DNA of 11,587 nucleotides from Thermoplasmata archaeon. GTDB lineage: Archaea; Thermoplasmatota; Thermoplasmata; Lutacidiplasmatales; UBA184. Location: NCBI GenBank assembly GCA_021828085.1, contig JAKATE010000053.1, positions 1 through 11,587 on the forward strand. The letters run 5' to 3'. Positions 1-7,334 of this stretch are shown here, piece by piece (the stretch's first letter is position 1; every line of letters starts with the position of its first letter). The position numbers and the translations under genes are program-made. The notes beneath the pieces are model-generated. The model was not told where the DNA came from and searched no databases. It worked only from the letters and a program-made list of their open reading frames with translations.

Positions 1-1
1 T

Positions 2-1051
2 TCCGATCTCGCTGCGCGCCAGGATTTCGAGCGGGCGGCCGTGTTGCGGGACGCGCTCTCCGCCCTGGCCGACCTGGAGGAGCGCCAGCGGGTCGTCGAT
101 CTGGGAGAGGAGCGGGCCGATGCGGTCGCCCTCGCCTTGCCAGAGATCCCCGGGGTGCTCCGGGCCGCGGTGGGAGTGCTCAAGGTCCGCGAGGGGCAGG
201 TGGTGGGCGGGGAGCCGTACCTGCTCACCCTGCCGGTGGAGAACCCGAGCAGCGCCGGGGAGATCCTCTCCACCTTCCTGTTGCAATACTACGGTCCGGG
301 GCGTGAGCGCCCGCGCCGGCTCTACCTCCCCCCGGATCTCCCGGGACTCGAGGGGGCAGAGGAGGCGCTGGAGGCGGACGGTTCCATGTCCGTCGAGCGT
401 GCCCAAACGGGACGGCGGCGCTCGTTGCTCGACCTCGCGGAGAAGATGGCCCGCGCCCATCTCGATGCCCGCGCCGGACCGCCCACCCCTGCGCCCGTCC
501 TGAAGGCCCTCCAGGAGCGCCTCGCGCTCCCCACGCTCCCCCGACGGATCGAGGGGATCGATATCTCCATCTTCCAGGGCTCCCACGCCGTCGGCTCGCT
601 GGTGGTCTTCCGCGACGGGTTGCCGGCCAAGGAGGAGTACCGCCGTTTCCGGATCAAGACCGTGGAGGGGACCGATGACTTCGCCTCGGTCCATGAGGTG
701 GTGCTCCGCCGTTTCTCCCGTCGGCTACGCGAGGGCGCGGATCTCCCGGACCTACTGCTCATCGACGGCGGCGCGGGGCAGGTGGGGGCTGCGACCAAGG
801 CCCTGGAGGAGATCGGGCTCTCCACCCTCCCCATGGTCGGGCTCGCCAAGCAGCGGGAGGAGCTCTATCGCCCCCACCTTTCCGTCCCGGACCGGCCTGA
901 CCCCAATGCCCCCGACCTTTTGCTCCTCCGCCACGTCCGCGACGAAGCGCACCGCTTCGCGGTCGGTTACCACCGGACACGCCGCCGGATGGCGCTCCGA
1001 GAGGAGGTCCGGGCCGTCCCCGCCCCTCGGGCGCGCCCGCGTCGCGCTTAA
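2..1051 (+). CDS. uvrC: UvrC, excinuclease ABC subunit C (5'-truncated by window edge)
   Basis: UvrC makes the dual incisions of nucleotide excision repair after UvrAB finds a lesion. The frame is open from base 2, so the gene begins outside the window; about 349 residues are seen, against roughly 600 in the family, and the N-terminal GIY-YIG nuclease is missing for that reason. The visible part opens with a UvrB-binding UVR helix pair (QDFERAAVLRDAL and following residues). The RNase H-like second nuclease follows, with its expected acidic and His residues: GIDIS near 561, LLIDGG near 761 and DEAHRFA near 945. The Gln-Gly form of the DIS motif (DISIFQG) resembles Gram-positive UvrC. After RRRMALREEV the protein stops within about 17 residues, so the usual C-terminal helix-hairpin-helix pair is absent in this frame. 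The GTG at 41 is internal and not the start. Identity is certain; whether the 3' end is intact is not. Confidence 0.95.
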   Translation, partial: SDLAARQDFERAAVLRDALSALADLEERQRVVDLGEERADAVALALPEIPGVLRAAVGVLKVREGQVVGGEPYLLTLPVENPSSAGEILSTFLLQYYGPGRERPRRLYLPPDLPGLEGAEEALEADGSMSVERAQTGRRRSLLDLAEKMARAHLDARAGPPTPAPVLKALQERLALPTLPRRIEGIDISIFQGSHAVGSLVVFRDGLPAKEEYRRFRIKTVEGTDDFASVHEVVLRRFSRRLREGADLPDLLLIDGGAGQVGAATKALEEIGLSTLPMVGLAKQREELYRPHLSVPDRPDPNAPDLLLLRHVRDEAHRFAVGYHRTRRRMALREEVRAVPAPRARPRRA

Positions 1052-1067
1052 GGCCCTGAGCGCTGCC
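1026..1067 (+). other. Possible out-of-frame remnant of the UvrC helix-hairpin-helix
   Basis: Read in the frame one base ahead of uvrC, this stretch gives LGRARVALKALSAA. Joined to the upstream uvrC frame (EEVRAV) by removing one C from the C-rich run at 1017-1026, it yields AVPALGRARVALKAL, which resembles the first UvrC hairpin (VPGLGPxRRxALL). The second hairpin is not recognisable afterwards. Either one base is extra here (mutation or assembly error in a C-run), or the C-terminus has really been lost and the match is a trace. Confidence 0.4.
1046..1053 (+). promoter_or_regulatory. TATA-like box of the PPC/DUF296 gene
   Basis: GCTTAAGG is centred about 25.5 bases before the ATG at 1075, the spacing expected of an archaeal TATA box for a leaderless transcript. 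It physically includes the TAA stop codon of uvrC (1049-1051). No Shine-Dalgarno sequence precedes the ATG. The box is short and the assignment rests mainly on spacing. Confidence 0.45.
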
Positions 1068-1074
1068 CCTCCGC

Positions 1075-1533
1075 ATGCAGGTCCGACGTTGGGGGTCCCC
1101 TCCTTCCCTGAGCTCGATCCGCCTGGACCCGGGGGAGCCTCTCTTCGCGTCTCTCGAGCGCGCCACAAAGGAACTCTACCTCTCGAGCGGCTTCATCACG
1201 AGCGGCCTGGGCTCCCTCAAGGACGTGGTGCTGGGATTCTACCAGGACCACGGGTACGTCCGCCGACGCTTCGAGGGACCGTACGAGCTGTTGAGCCTCA
1301 CGGGGAGCCTCGCAGAGGTCGATGGACGCCCCCACTTCCACCTCCACGCGGTCCTCGGGAACCCCGAGTACCAGGCCTTCGGAGGACACCTCCACGAAGC
1401 GACCGTTGCGATCCTAGCGGAGGTGCTGCTCGCCAGTGCTCCGGGACTTCGCTTCGGCCGCAACCCCGGGGGCCCGGAACTCAAGGTCCTTGACCTCTGG
1501 CCCGGCGGCAGCCCTACGGATCCACCGCACTAA
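1075..1533 (+). CDS. PPC/DUF296 domain protein
   Basis: This 152-residue protein is almost entirely one PPC (plant and prokaryote conserved, DUF296) domain. In plants the domain accompanies AT-hooks; in prokaryotes it stands alone as a small trimeric protein whose His cluster binds metal, and its function is unsettled. Visible hallmarks are GFITSGLGSLKDVVLGFY at residues 39-56, FEGPYELLSLTGSL at 66-79, the HxHxH cluster at His87, His89 and His91, and GGHLH with His105 and His107. The start is taken at 1075 because the family's N-terminal strand (RLDPGE) begins about 15 residues in and a TATA-like box lies at the right distance. It follows uvrC by 23 bases and may be separately transcribed. 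Its TAA overlaps the TAG of the convergent HD gene. Length and motifs look complete. There is no AT-hook, so DNA binding should not be assumed. Confidence 0.9.
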   Translation: MQVRRWGSPPSLSSIRLDPGEPLFASLERATKELYLSSGFITSGLGSLKDVVLGFYQDHGYVRRRFEGPYELLSLTGSLAEVDGRPHFHLHAVLGNPEYQAFGGHLHEATVAILAEVLLASAPGLRFGRNPGGPELKVLDLWPGGSPTDPPH

Positions 1534-2816
1534 GGGGGGTCTCCCAGCCAGCGCGTCGCCCGAGTTGAAGCGCTCCGGCGCAGCCGCGGCGATACATACA
1601 TGGCCGCCGCCCAGGGGACCACCGGCCGGAGCGCCCAGGCGGCCCAGATCGGGTCGTCGCGGTAGAGGTCCCGTCGCTGCCCGTTGCGCAGGACCCACAC
1701 CGGGTCCGGGGGCCGACGCGATCGGGGGGACGCGCTCACCGGCAGCGCCTGCGCGAGATCGATGAGAAGCTCCCCGGGACGGGCCCGGAGACGCGAGGAG
1801 AGCTCCTCCTCCCAGGCCCGCCGGGCGGCCGGGTCCCTCACCAACCGGGAGAGCTCCCGGAACGGGGCGTCCGTCCGGTCCAACGTCGCCACCCTCTTGT
1901 AGAGCTGGCGGACCTCGAGACGCCGGGCGAGCTCGCCTGGGACTCCCTCGGAGGTCTTGAGCCGGCAGAGCAGATCGCCGTCGGTCCAGGCGTACCACGG
2001 TTCGCTGCGTGCACCGGGCCAGCGTTCCACGGCCCCCTGGAGCATCATCTCCGCGATGCGGACGGTCTTGTTGTAGTAGACCGAGGAGTACATCAGCGAG
2101 CGCGCCAGCAGGAAGCCCTCCACCGCGGCCCTCCCCTTCTCCTCGAAGGCCAGGTGCCCGTCGACCCGGCGGGCGGTCTCCAGCAGCCGGTGGGCATCGA
2201 TGATCCCGGGTCCCACTCCGGTGTACCGGGCGTCCCTCTCGAGATAGTCCACCCGGTCCGCATCGATCGCCCCGTGGAGCATCTCCCCCACGTACGGCTT
2301 CCCTCCTTCGCGCTGGGGACCGAGCAGCCGAGAGAGCTCCCGGGGGGGGATCCCGTGACGTTCGAGCAGGGTCGGAAGCTCTTCGGACGGGCTGCCCGAG
2401 AGCCTCTCCCCCAAGGAGCGGAAGCCCGCGAGCGGTTCTCCCTCGACGAGGGCCCGGGTCATGTCCTCGTGCGATCGACCGGTGAGTTCGCGGAGGACCG
2501 GCTCGAGCGTGTGGGAGTAGGGGGTATGCCCCAGGTCGTGCAAGAGACCGGCGATGGAGATGGCGTGGGCCTCCCGCTCGGGGAGCTCCATCGCCTCGGA
2601 CATGGCCCGGGCGAGGAAGAGCACCCCCAGGGAATGCTCCAGGCGGGTGTGGTTTGCCCCGGGGAAGACCAGCTGGGCGAGCCCGGTCTGGCGGATCCCC
2701 CAGAGCCGCTGGACGAGCGGATGGCCGACGAGCGCCAGGGAGAGACCGGAGAGCTCGATGGGACCGTGGACCGGATCGAAGATGTACTTCCGCGTCACGG
2801 CCCCCCGGACGGCCAT
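1530..2816 (-). CDS. HD-domain phosphohydrolase, SAMHD1/dGTPase-like
   Basis: This is an HD-superfamily metal-dependent phosphohydrolase of the COG1078 type, related to SAMHD1 and deoxynucleotide triphosphohydrolases. Numbering from the ATG at 2816, the protein has about 428 residues. The family opening is KYIFDPVHGPIEL (10-22), followed by the HD metal set: His61 (NHTRLEHSLG), His93-Asp94 (LLHDLGHTPYSH) and Asp187 in IDADRVDYLERD, aligned with SAMHD1 Asp311. The likely substrate is a (d)NTP or related phosphate ester, but the sequence does not settle which. The C-terminal part after about residue 250 is less conserved. An in-frame ATG at 2891 is upstream, but it lies beyond both TATA-like boxes and would add a Pro/Ala-rich stretch unlike the family. 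A GTG at 2798 (MTRKYIFDPVHG) is a serious alternative start because a TATA-like box lies about 31 bases before it. The gene is divergent from the TPR gene. Confidence 0.9.
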   Translation of the reverse strand: MAVRGAVTRKYIFDPVHGPIELSGLSLALVGHPLVQRLWGIRQTGLAQLVFPGANHTRLEHSLGVLFLARAMSEAMELPEREAHAISIAGLLHDLGHTPYSHTLEPVLRELTGRSHEDMTRALVEGEPLAGFRSLGERLSGSPSEELPTLLERHGIPPRELSRLLGPQREGGKPYVGEMLHGAIDADRVDYLERDARYTGVGPGIIDAHRLLETARRVDGHLAFEEKGRAAVEGFLLARSLMYSSVYYNKTVRIAEMMLQGAVERWPGARSEPWYAWTDGDLLCRLKTSEGVPGELARRLEVRQLYKRVATLDRTDAPFRELSRLVRDPAARRAWEEELSSRLRARPGELLIDLAQALPVSASPRSRRPPDPVWVLRNGQRRDLYRDDPIWAAWALRPVVPWAAAMYVSPRLRRSASTRATRWLGDPP

Positions 2817-2825
2817 CCCGCACCC

Positions 2826-2833
2826 GCATAAAG
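2826..2833 (-). promoter_or_regulatory. TATA-like box for the HD gene
   Basis: On the minus strand this reads CTTTATGC. It is centred about 31 bases before the GTG at 2798 and only about 13 before the ATG at 2816, so if it is the real box the translation start is probably the GTG or the transcript is nearly leaderless. A second candidate is the reverse reading of 2871-2880 (AACTATAAC on the minus strand), which would give a leader of about 30 bases to the ATG at 2816. Confidence 0.35.
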
Positions 2834-2871
2834 GGGGGCGGGCTGGCGGGGGCGCGTTCGCGGGAAGGACG

Positions 2872-2880
2872 TTATAGTTT
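2872..2880 (+). promoter_or_regulatory. TATA-like box of the TPR gene
   Basis: TTATAGTTT, the most AT-rich patch in the divergent region, is centred about 27 bases before the ATG at 2903. This spacing fits a leaderless archaeal transcript, and no Shine-Dalgarno sequence is present. The near-symmetry of the box means it could also serve the divergent HD gene. Confidence 0.6.
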
Positions 2881-2902
2881 GCCGGGTTCATGCGAGGGTC
2901 GG

Positions 2903-5900
2903 ATGGCGCGGGAGAGCCCCAAGTTCCTCGACCAGCTGCGCGACCTCCAGCGGCAGGCGGACGAGGCGTGGGGAAAGCAGGACATCGAGTCCCAGGGTAA
3001 GCACCTCCGCGAGATGGTCACGCTCGCCCGGGCTCACCAAGGTTCCGGCGATACCGTCGCCTCACCGGAGGTGGCCGAGCTTCTGGACCGGGCCTCCTTC
3101 GCGCTCTATCGTCTCTCCCTCAACGAGCCTGCCCTCGAGGCGGTCGACCTCGCCCTCGGGCTCAACCCGGAGCTTCCCAGTGCGCTCCAGCACAAGGGGG
3201 TCATCCTCCTCGCTATGAACCGGGAGGTCGACCAGGTGCTCGGACTGCTCGACCGGGCCCTCTCGCTGAACCCCCAGGACAAGAACATCTGGGCCAGCAA
3301 GGGGGACGCGCTCAAGGTGCTGGGGCGCCCGGAGGAGGCGGTCGAGGCCTACCTCCACGCCCAGCAGCTCGACGCCACCTCGACGCAGTTCGTCGACCGC
3401 GCCCTCAAGCTGCTCCCGGGAGACCCCCGCGCGCTCCGCTCCAAGCTCGCCATGGCGATGGCGCTGGGGGGGGTCCAGCAAGCCACCCAGGTGTGCGAGC
3501 AGCTGCTCCAGTCCAATCCGCACGACCCGGAGCTCCACTTCACCCGGGCCCAGCTGCTCTCGAGCCAAGGACGCTACTCGGAGGCGCTTCCCTCCCTGAA
3601 CGAGGCGCTCTCGAAGCGCTCGGAGGAGCCGCGATTCCAGTTCCTCCAGGCGAGGATCCTCTTCGCGCTCGGACGGACGACGGAGGCCATCCCGATCTAT
3701 CAGCGACTCTTCCGCGAGAAGGCCCCGGCCGAGCCCGCCGTCCTCAGTGAGCTCGCCAACACGCTGGAGGCGCAGCACCAGGAGCCGGCGCTTCTCCTGG
3801 AAGCGCGCCGCCGCCTCGCCGAGGTCGATCCCGGGAACGTGGCGAACCTCCAGAAGCTCCTTGCCCTCGCGCAGACCCAGGGCCGGGCCGAGGTGGCCGC
3901 GGAGGCCTGCCGGTCCTGGCTGAAGGCCTCCCCCCACACCCTGGAGGCGGAGCGCACCCTGGGCGAGATCCTCCGTTCACAGGGTCAGGTCGAGGAGGCG
4001 CTCAAGGTCTACCAGGAGCTCACGGAGGCGCATCCGCAGGAAGGTGGGGAGGTCCGCAAGGCGCTCGTCCTCGCCCGGGAGCACCGCCTGTGGAGCTACG
4101 AGGCCACGTTCGCCCGGGCCCTCCTCCGGCTCCGCCCGAAGGATGCGGAGGTGGCGCTCTGGCTCGCCCAGTCCCTTAGCGAACTCGGGCAGAACGAGGC
4201 CGCGCTCCAGATCTACGAGCAGCTCATCAGCGCCCAGCCGGACCAGGTCACGTACCTGCTGGAGAAGAAGCGCATCCTCAACGCCCTCGGGAGGACGGAG
4301 GAGGTACCCGCTCTGCTCGACCGGCTCTTCGAGCTCGACCCCGGCCGTCATGACGTGGCGCTCGAGCGGGGGAATCTCTACCTCTCCAGGGCCTACCGGC
4401 TCCCCTTCTCGGACCCGGAGACCAAGCGGCTCGCCGCGGAGGCCCTTCGCAGCTACACCCGCTCGGTGGTCTCCTCCGAGCTGCGCTCGCCGAGCCTGCT
4501 GGGCATCGCCCGCTCCTCCCGCCTCCTCGGAGACCTTCCCCGGGCCGCGCAGAGCTACCGGGACTTCCTCGCCGAGCCGAGCAACTCCCAGCGAGGGGAC
4601 ATCTTCAAGGAGTTCGGCCACACGATGCGCGAGGCCCGTCGGAACGCCGAGGCCCACATGGCCTACGAACGGGCCGTGGCGCTGGGGCGGGAGGACACCG
4701 ACCTCTTCTTCGGCCTCGTCGAGGTCTTGAGCGCCCTCAACGAAGATGCCCGGGCCCTCCACTACGTGGAGCTCCTCCTGCAGCGCGAGCCGAAGAACGC
4801 CCTCTTCCTGCGCCGTCGCGGCCGATTGCTCATGCGGACCGGTCAGAAGGCCCTCGGCCTGGAGATCCTCCGCTCGTCGGTCTCCCCGGAGGAGAAGGAC
4901 CCGCGGGTCTTCTTCGAGGTGGGGGAGGCGCTCAAGGAGCAGGGGGACTACCCCGAGGCCCTCGATTATCTGAAGCGCGGGCTCGAGAAGAGCCCCCAGG
5001 ACCGATTCGGGCAGCGGGCTCTGGGGGAGACCTTCCTGCTCGCCGGGCGCTACCCGGAGGCCGCGCAGATCGTCGACACCCTGCTCCGGTCCGACGCGAA
5101 CGACCCGCGGGCCTGGAAGCTCCGGCGCGACGTCTACCGGGCGCTCCACCGGGACAACGAGGTGATCTACTCCTTGCGGGCCCTCCTCCTGCTCGACCCG
5201 AACGACACCGCCTCGGCGCAGGAGAAGTTCCGTCTCCATCGGGAGCACGGGGAGCGCGCGGAAGCCTTGGAGACCCTCGACCAGTGGATCCCGCACGTGG
5301 GCACCGGGGAGGCGCAGGCCCCGCTCTGGATGGCCCGGGGGGACCTCCTCCTCGAGCTCGGACGCAAGGACGAGGCGCTCGGGGCCTACGACCAGGCGGT
5401 CACCCTGTCGGAGAAGCTCCGGCCGGAGATCCTCTACCGCCGGGCCGAGCTCCATGCGCGGAACGGGGAGGCGGCCGAGGCCCTTCGCCTGCTCGAGGAG
5501 CTCTCCCGGGGACCGGAGGGCGGGCCGCCGCGGTCGCTCACCTACCCGCAGGAGTTGCTCCGGGCCAAGGTCCTGCTCGCGCTGGGGAGGTCTGCCGAGG
5601 CCCGGAGCCTACTGGAGAAATTGGCCCCGGAGCACTCCGATGACCCGGAACCCGGCCTCCTCTACCTACGCTCGCTCCTCGAATCCGGCGAGATGGAGCC
5701 GGCGCTGGACTATTTCCAGCTCAACGAGGCGCGGCTCCAGGGCTCTCCCGATTCGTACCTGGGAGCCGCCGAGGCCCAGGCTGGCCTGGGTTCGCTCCCG
5801 AAGTCGCTCGAGATCGTGGAGCGGGGGCTCTCCCGACATCCGGACGCGGCAGCCCTCTGGAAGAGGAAGGCGGAGCTCTGCGTCCGGCTGGAGCGGCCGA

Positions 5901-7240
5901 CGGAAGCGGTCCAGGCGCTGAGCCAGGCGCTGAAGTCCGAGCCGAAGAACGCCTCGCTCTTCCTCGAGCTCGGCGAGCTCAAGGGGAAGCTCGGGCACCC
6001 CGAGGAGGAGCTCGCGACGTACGAGCAGGGCCTCGCCGTGGCGCCGGCCGACAAGCTCCTCCTGGTGCACCGGGGGAGCGTCCTGCTCACGCTGAAGAGG
6101 CCCGAGCCCGCCCTCGCCTCCTTCGCGGCGGCGCTCAAGATCGACCCGGAGCTCGAGGCGGCGGTGGAGGGGCAAAAGCTCGCCCAGGAACGGATCCGCG
6201 AGACCCAGATCGAGTCGCTGGGGAAGGACGCCCTCCTCCTCGAGGCCCGGCTCGGCCGCCCGGTCACCAAGAACGATTTGTTCGTGACCCTCCATGTCCC
6301 CTTCGACCTGCTCGAACCGGTCACCCGAGCCATCTCCCGCGCCCCGGAGCTCGAGCTCTCGGAGCTCTCCCCGGCGGAGATGCAGGAGCTCGAGGCGGCC
6401 TCCTACGAGGTCATCCGGGGGGCGTTCGAACGCAAGCTCGAGATCCTCGAGACCCGGGGACTGAGCCTCGCGGACATCGCTCTGTTGAGCCCGCCGAGCT
6501 CGACGCTGGAGTCCATCCAGAGGGTCTTCGGCTACCTCGAGGCGGTCCTCAAGACCGAGATCCGGCCCGAGAACGTGACCATGACCCCGGACGTGGAGGA
6601 GATGGCCCGCCAGGCCCTTGCGCTTCCCCCCGATGAGAGGAGCCTGTTCAATCTCTGCCGGACCTTCCGGGTGGGCCCGTACAAGGCCCGTCTGATCAAG
6701 GTCGTGGAGGAGGTGGGGGGGGCCGCCCATGCCCCCCTTCCTGTGCTCCGCGTCCCCTCCTCGGGCGCCGCCCCAGGCGGAAGGGCCACCGTTCCTCCCC
6801 CGCCCCCTTCCGCTCCCCTCGCCGGCAAGGAGTCCTCCACCTCCCCCCCCTTAGCTCCCGCGGCTCCGCCCGATCGCGGGACGGGCCTCCCCAGCGGGGC
6901 CTCTCCCGCCGGCGGGGGACTCCCGAGCGGACTCACCCGTGCCCCCGAGGGTTCCCGGTGCGAGAGCTGCGGGGGGCTGGCCCAGTGGCGGCACCAATGC
7001 GGCGCCCTCGTCTGCTCTTCCTGCATCGTCCAGTTCTCCCGCTGCCCCCGGTGCGCCCTTCCGCTCTCGCTCGAGCCCTCCCCCACGTCGGTCTCCACCG
7101 CTCCCCCACCCTCTGGCCCGGGTCCCCCTCCCGCGCCGTCCACCGCCCCACCCCCGGCTGAGCTCCCGGCCGAGGGGAAGCGTAAGCGTCGGGGGATCTT
7201 CCGCCGGTCCTCCTCGGACGGCGAGGACCCTCGTCTCTGA
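2903..7240 (+). CDS. Giant TPR-repeat protein with C-terminal zinc finger
   Basis: This is a 1445-residue soluble protein. Residues about 20-1090 are a continuous run of roughly thirty TPR-like helix pairs, with recurring cores such as ALxLNP, GRxxEAL and LxxDPxxxxAL. These form a superhelical scaffold that normally binds peptides or partner proteins. Residues about 1095-1270 are a distinct alpha-helical region (ARLGRPVTKNDLF, then LSLADIALL and SLFNLCRTFRVGPYKARL) that I do not recognise. A Pro/Gly/Ser linker follows, then a compact zinc finger at 1353-1384 with CESC, HQC, CSSC and CPRC, eight possible ligands in a cross-brace or treble-clef order. A Pro-rich segment and a basic KRKRRGIFRR tail end the protein. 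No signal peptide or membrane helix is seen. The start at 2903 is chosen because a TATA-like box lies at leaderless distance and the upstream open frame reads through the promoter. Its partner is unknown; the neighbouring zinc-ribbon proteins with Pro-rich linkers are candidates. Confidence 0.9.
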   Translation: MARESPKFLDQLRDLQRQADEAWGKQDIESQGKHLREMVTLARAHQGSGDTVASPEVAELLDRASFALYRLSLNEPALEAVDLALGLNPELPSALQHKGVILLAMNREVDQVLGLLDRALSLNPQDKNIWASKGDALKVLGRPEEAVEAYLHAQQLDATSTQFVDRALKLLPGDPRALRSKLAMAMALGGVQQATQVCEQLLQSNPHDPELHFTRAQLLSSQGRYSEALPSLNEALSKRSEEPRFQFLQARILFALGRTTEAIPIYQRLFREKAPAEPAVLSELANTLEAQHQEPALLLEARRRLAEVDPGNVANLQKLLALAQTQGRAEVAAEACRSWLKASPHTLEAERTLGEILRSQGQVEEALKVYQELTEAHPQEGGEVRKALVLAREHRLWSYEATFARALLRLRPKDAEVALWLAQSLSELGQNEAALQIYEQLISAQPDQVTYLLEKKRILNALGRTEEVPALLDRLFELDPGRHDVALERGNLYLSRAYRLPFSDPETKRLAAEALRSYTRSVVSSELRSPSLLGIARSSRLLGDLPRAAQSYRDFLAEPSNSQRGDIFKEFGHTMREARRNAEAHMAYERAVALGREDTDLFFGLVEVLSALNEDARALHYVELLLQREPKNALFLRRRGRLLMRTGQKALGLEILRSSVSPEEKDPRVFFEVGEALKEQGDYPEALDYLKRGLEKSPQDRFGQRALGETFLLAGRYPEAAQIVDTLLRSDANDPRAWKLRRDVYRALHRDNEVIYSLRALLLLDPNDTASAQEKFRLHREHGERAEALETLDQWIPHVGTGEAQAPLWMARGDLLLELGRKDEALGAYDQAVTLSEKLRPEILYRRAELHARNGEAAEALRLLEELSRGPEGGPPRSLTYPQELLRAKVLLALGRSAEARSLLEKLAPEHSDDPEPGLLYLRSLLESGEMEPALDYFQLNEARLQGSPDSYLGAAEAQAGLGSLPKSLEIVERGLSRHPDAAALWKRKAELCVRLERPTEAVQALSQALKSEPKNASLFLELGELKGKLGHPEEELATYEQGLAVAPADKLLLVHRGSVLLTLKRPEPALASFAAALKIDPELEAAVEGQKLAQERIRETQIESLGKDALLLEARLGRPVTKNDLFVTLHVPFDLLEPVTRAISRAPELELSELSPAEMQELEAASYEVIRGAFERKLEILETRGLSLADIALLSPPSSTLESIQRVFGYLEAVLKTEIRPENVTMTPDVEEMARQALALPPDERSLFNLCRTFRVGPYKARLIKVVEEVGGAAHAPLPVLRVPSSGAAPGGRATVPPPPPSAPLAGKESSTSPPLAPAAPPDRGTGLPSGASPAGGGLPSGLTRAPEGSRCESCGGLAQWRHQCGALVCSSCIVQFSRCPRCALPLSLEPSPTSVSTAPPPSGPGPPPAPSTAPPPAELPAEGKRKRRGIFRRSSSDGEDPRL

Positions 7241-7304
7241 GCTCGGGCGGCGCGGCCGACGCCGAGCCGTGCTAAAGCTTGTACCTCGAGCCATCACCCA
7301 AGGG

Positions 7305-7312
7305 TCTATACC
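7305..7312 (+). promoter_or_regulatory. TATA-like box of the membrane/zinc-ribbon/SPFH cluster
   Basis: TCTATACC is centred about 26.5 bases upstream of the ATG at 7335, as expected for a leaderless archaeal mRNA. It lies in the 94-base gap after the TPR stop codon, so the downstream genes probably have their own promoter and are not only read through from the TPR gene. No terminator-like T-tract is seen between the TPR stop and this box. Confidence 0.6.
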
Positions 7313-7334
7313 TGCTGTCCCGGTGGGGGTTCCG

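Noticed and set aside
560..580. Missing His in the UvrC DISH motif (DISIFQG here) as a sign of inactivation
   Set aside because: Gram-positive UvrC also lack this His and have Asn-containing, Gln-Gly forms; the Asp and the other catalytic residues are present.
1414..2829. Second minus-strand open frame over the HD gene
   Set aside because: Its translation is Arg/Pro/Gly/Ala-rich with no motif, whereas the other frame carries the complete HD metal-binding set.
2817..2891. Upstream ATG at 2891 as the start of the HD gene
   Set aside because: It lies beyond both TATA-like boxes, overlaps the promoter of the divergent gene, and would add a Pro/Ala-rich extension before the family's conserved opening KYIFDPVHG.
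2654..2902. Upstream extension of the TPR frame to 2654
   Set aside because: The translation is Arg/Pro/Gly-rich, is antisense to the conserved start of the HD gene and runs through the TATA-like box; the ATG at 2903 is at the right distance.
3977..5455. Long minus-strand open frame of about 490 codons inside the TPR gene
   Set aside because: It is antisense to well-formed TPR repeats and its Leu/Glu/Val/Arg-rich translation mirrors them; long antisense frames are usual in very GC-rich coding DNA.
7241..7334. Terminator or small RNA gene after the TPR gene
   Set aside because: No T-tract or convincing hairpin is visible; the only clear signal in the gap is the TATA-like box at 7305.
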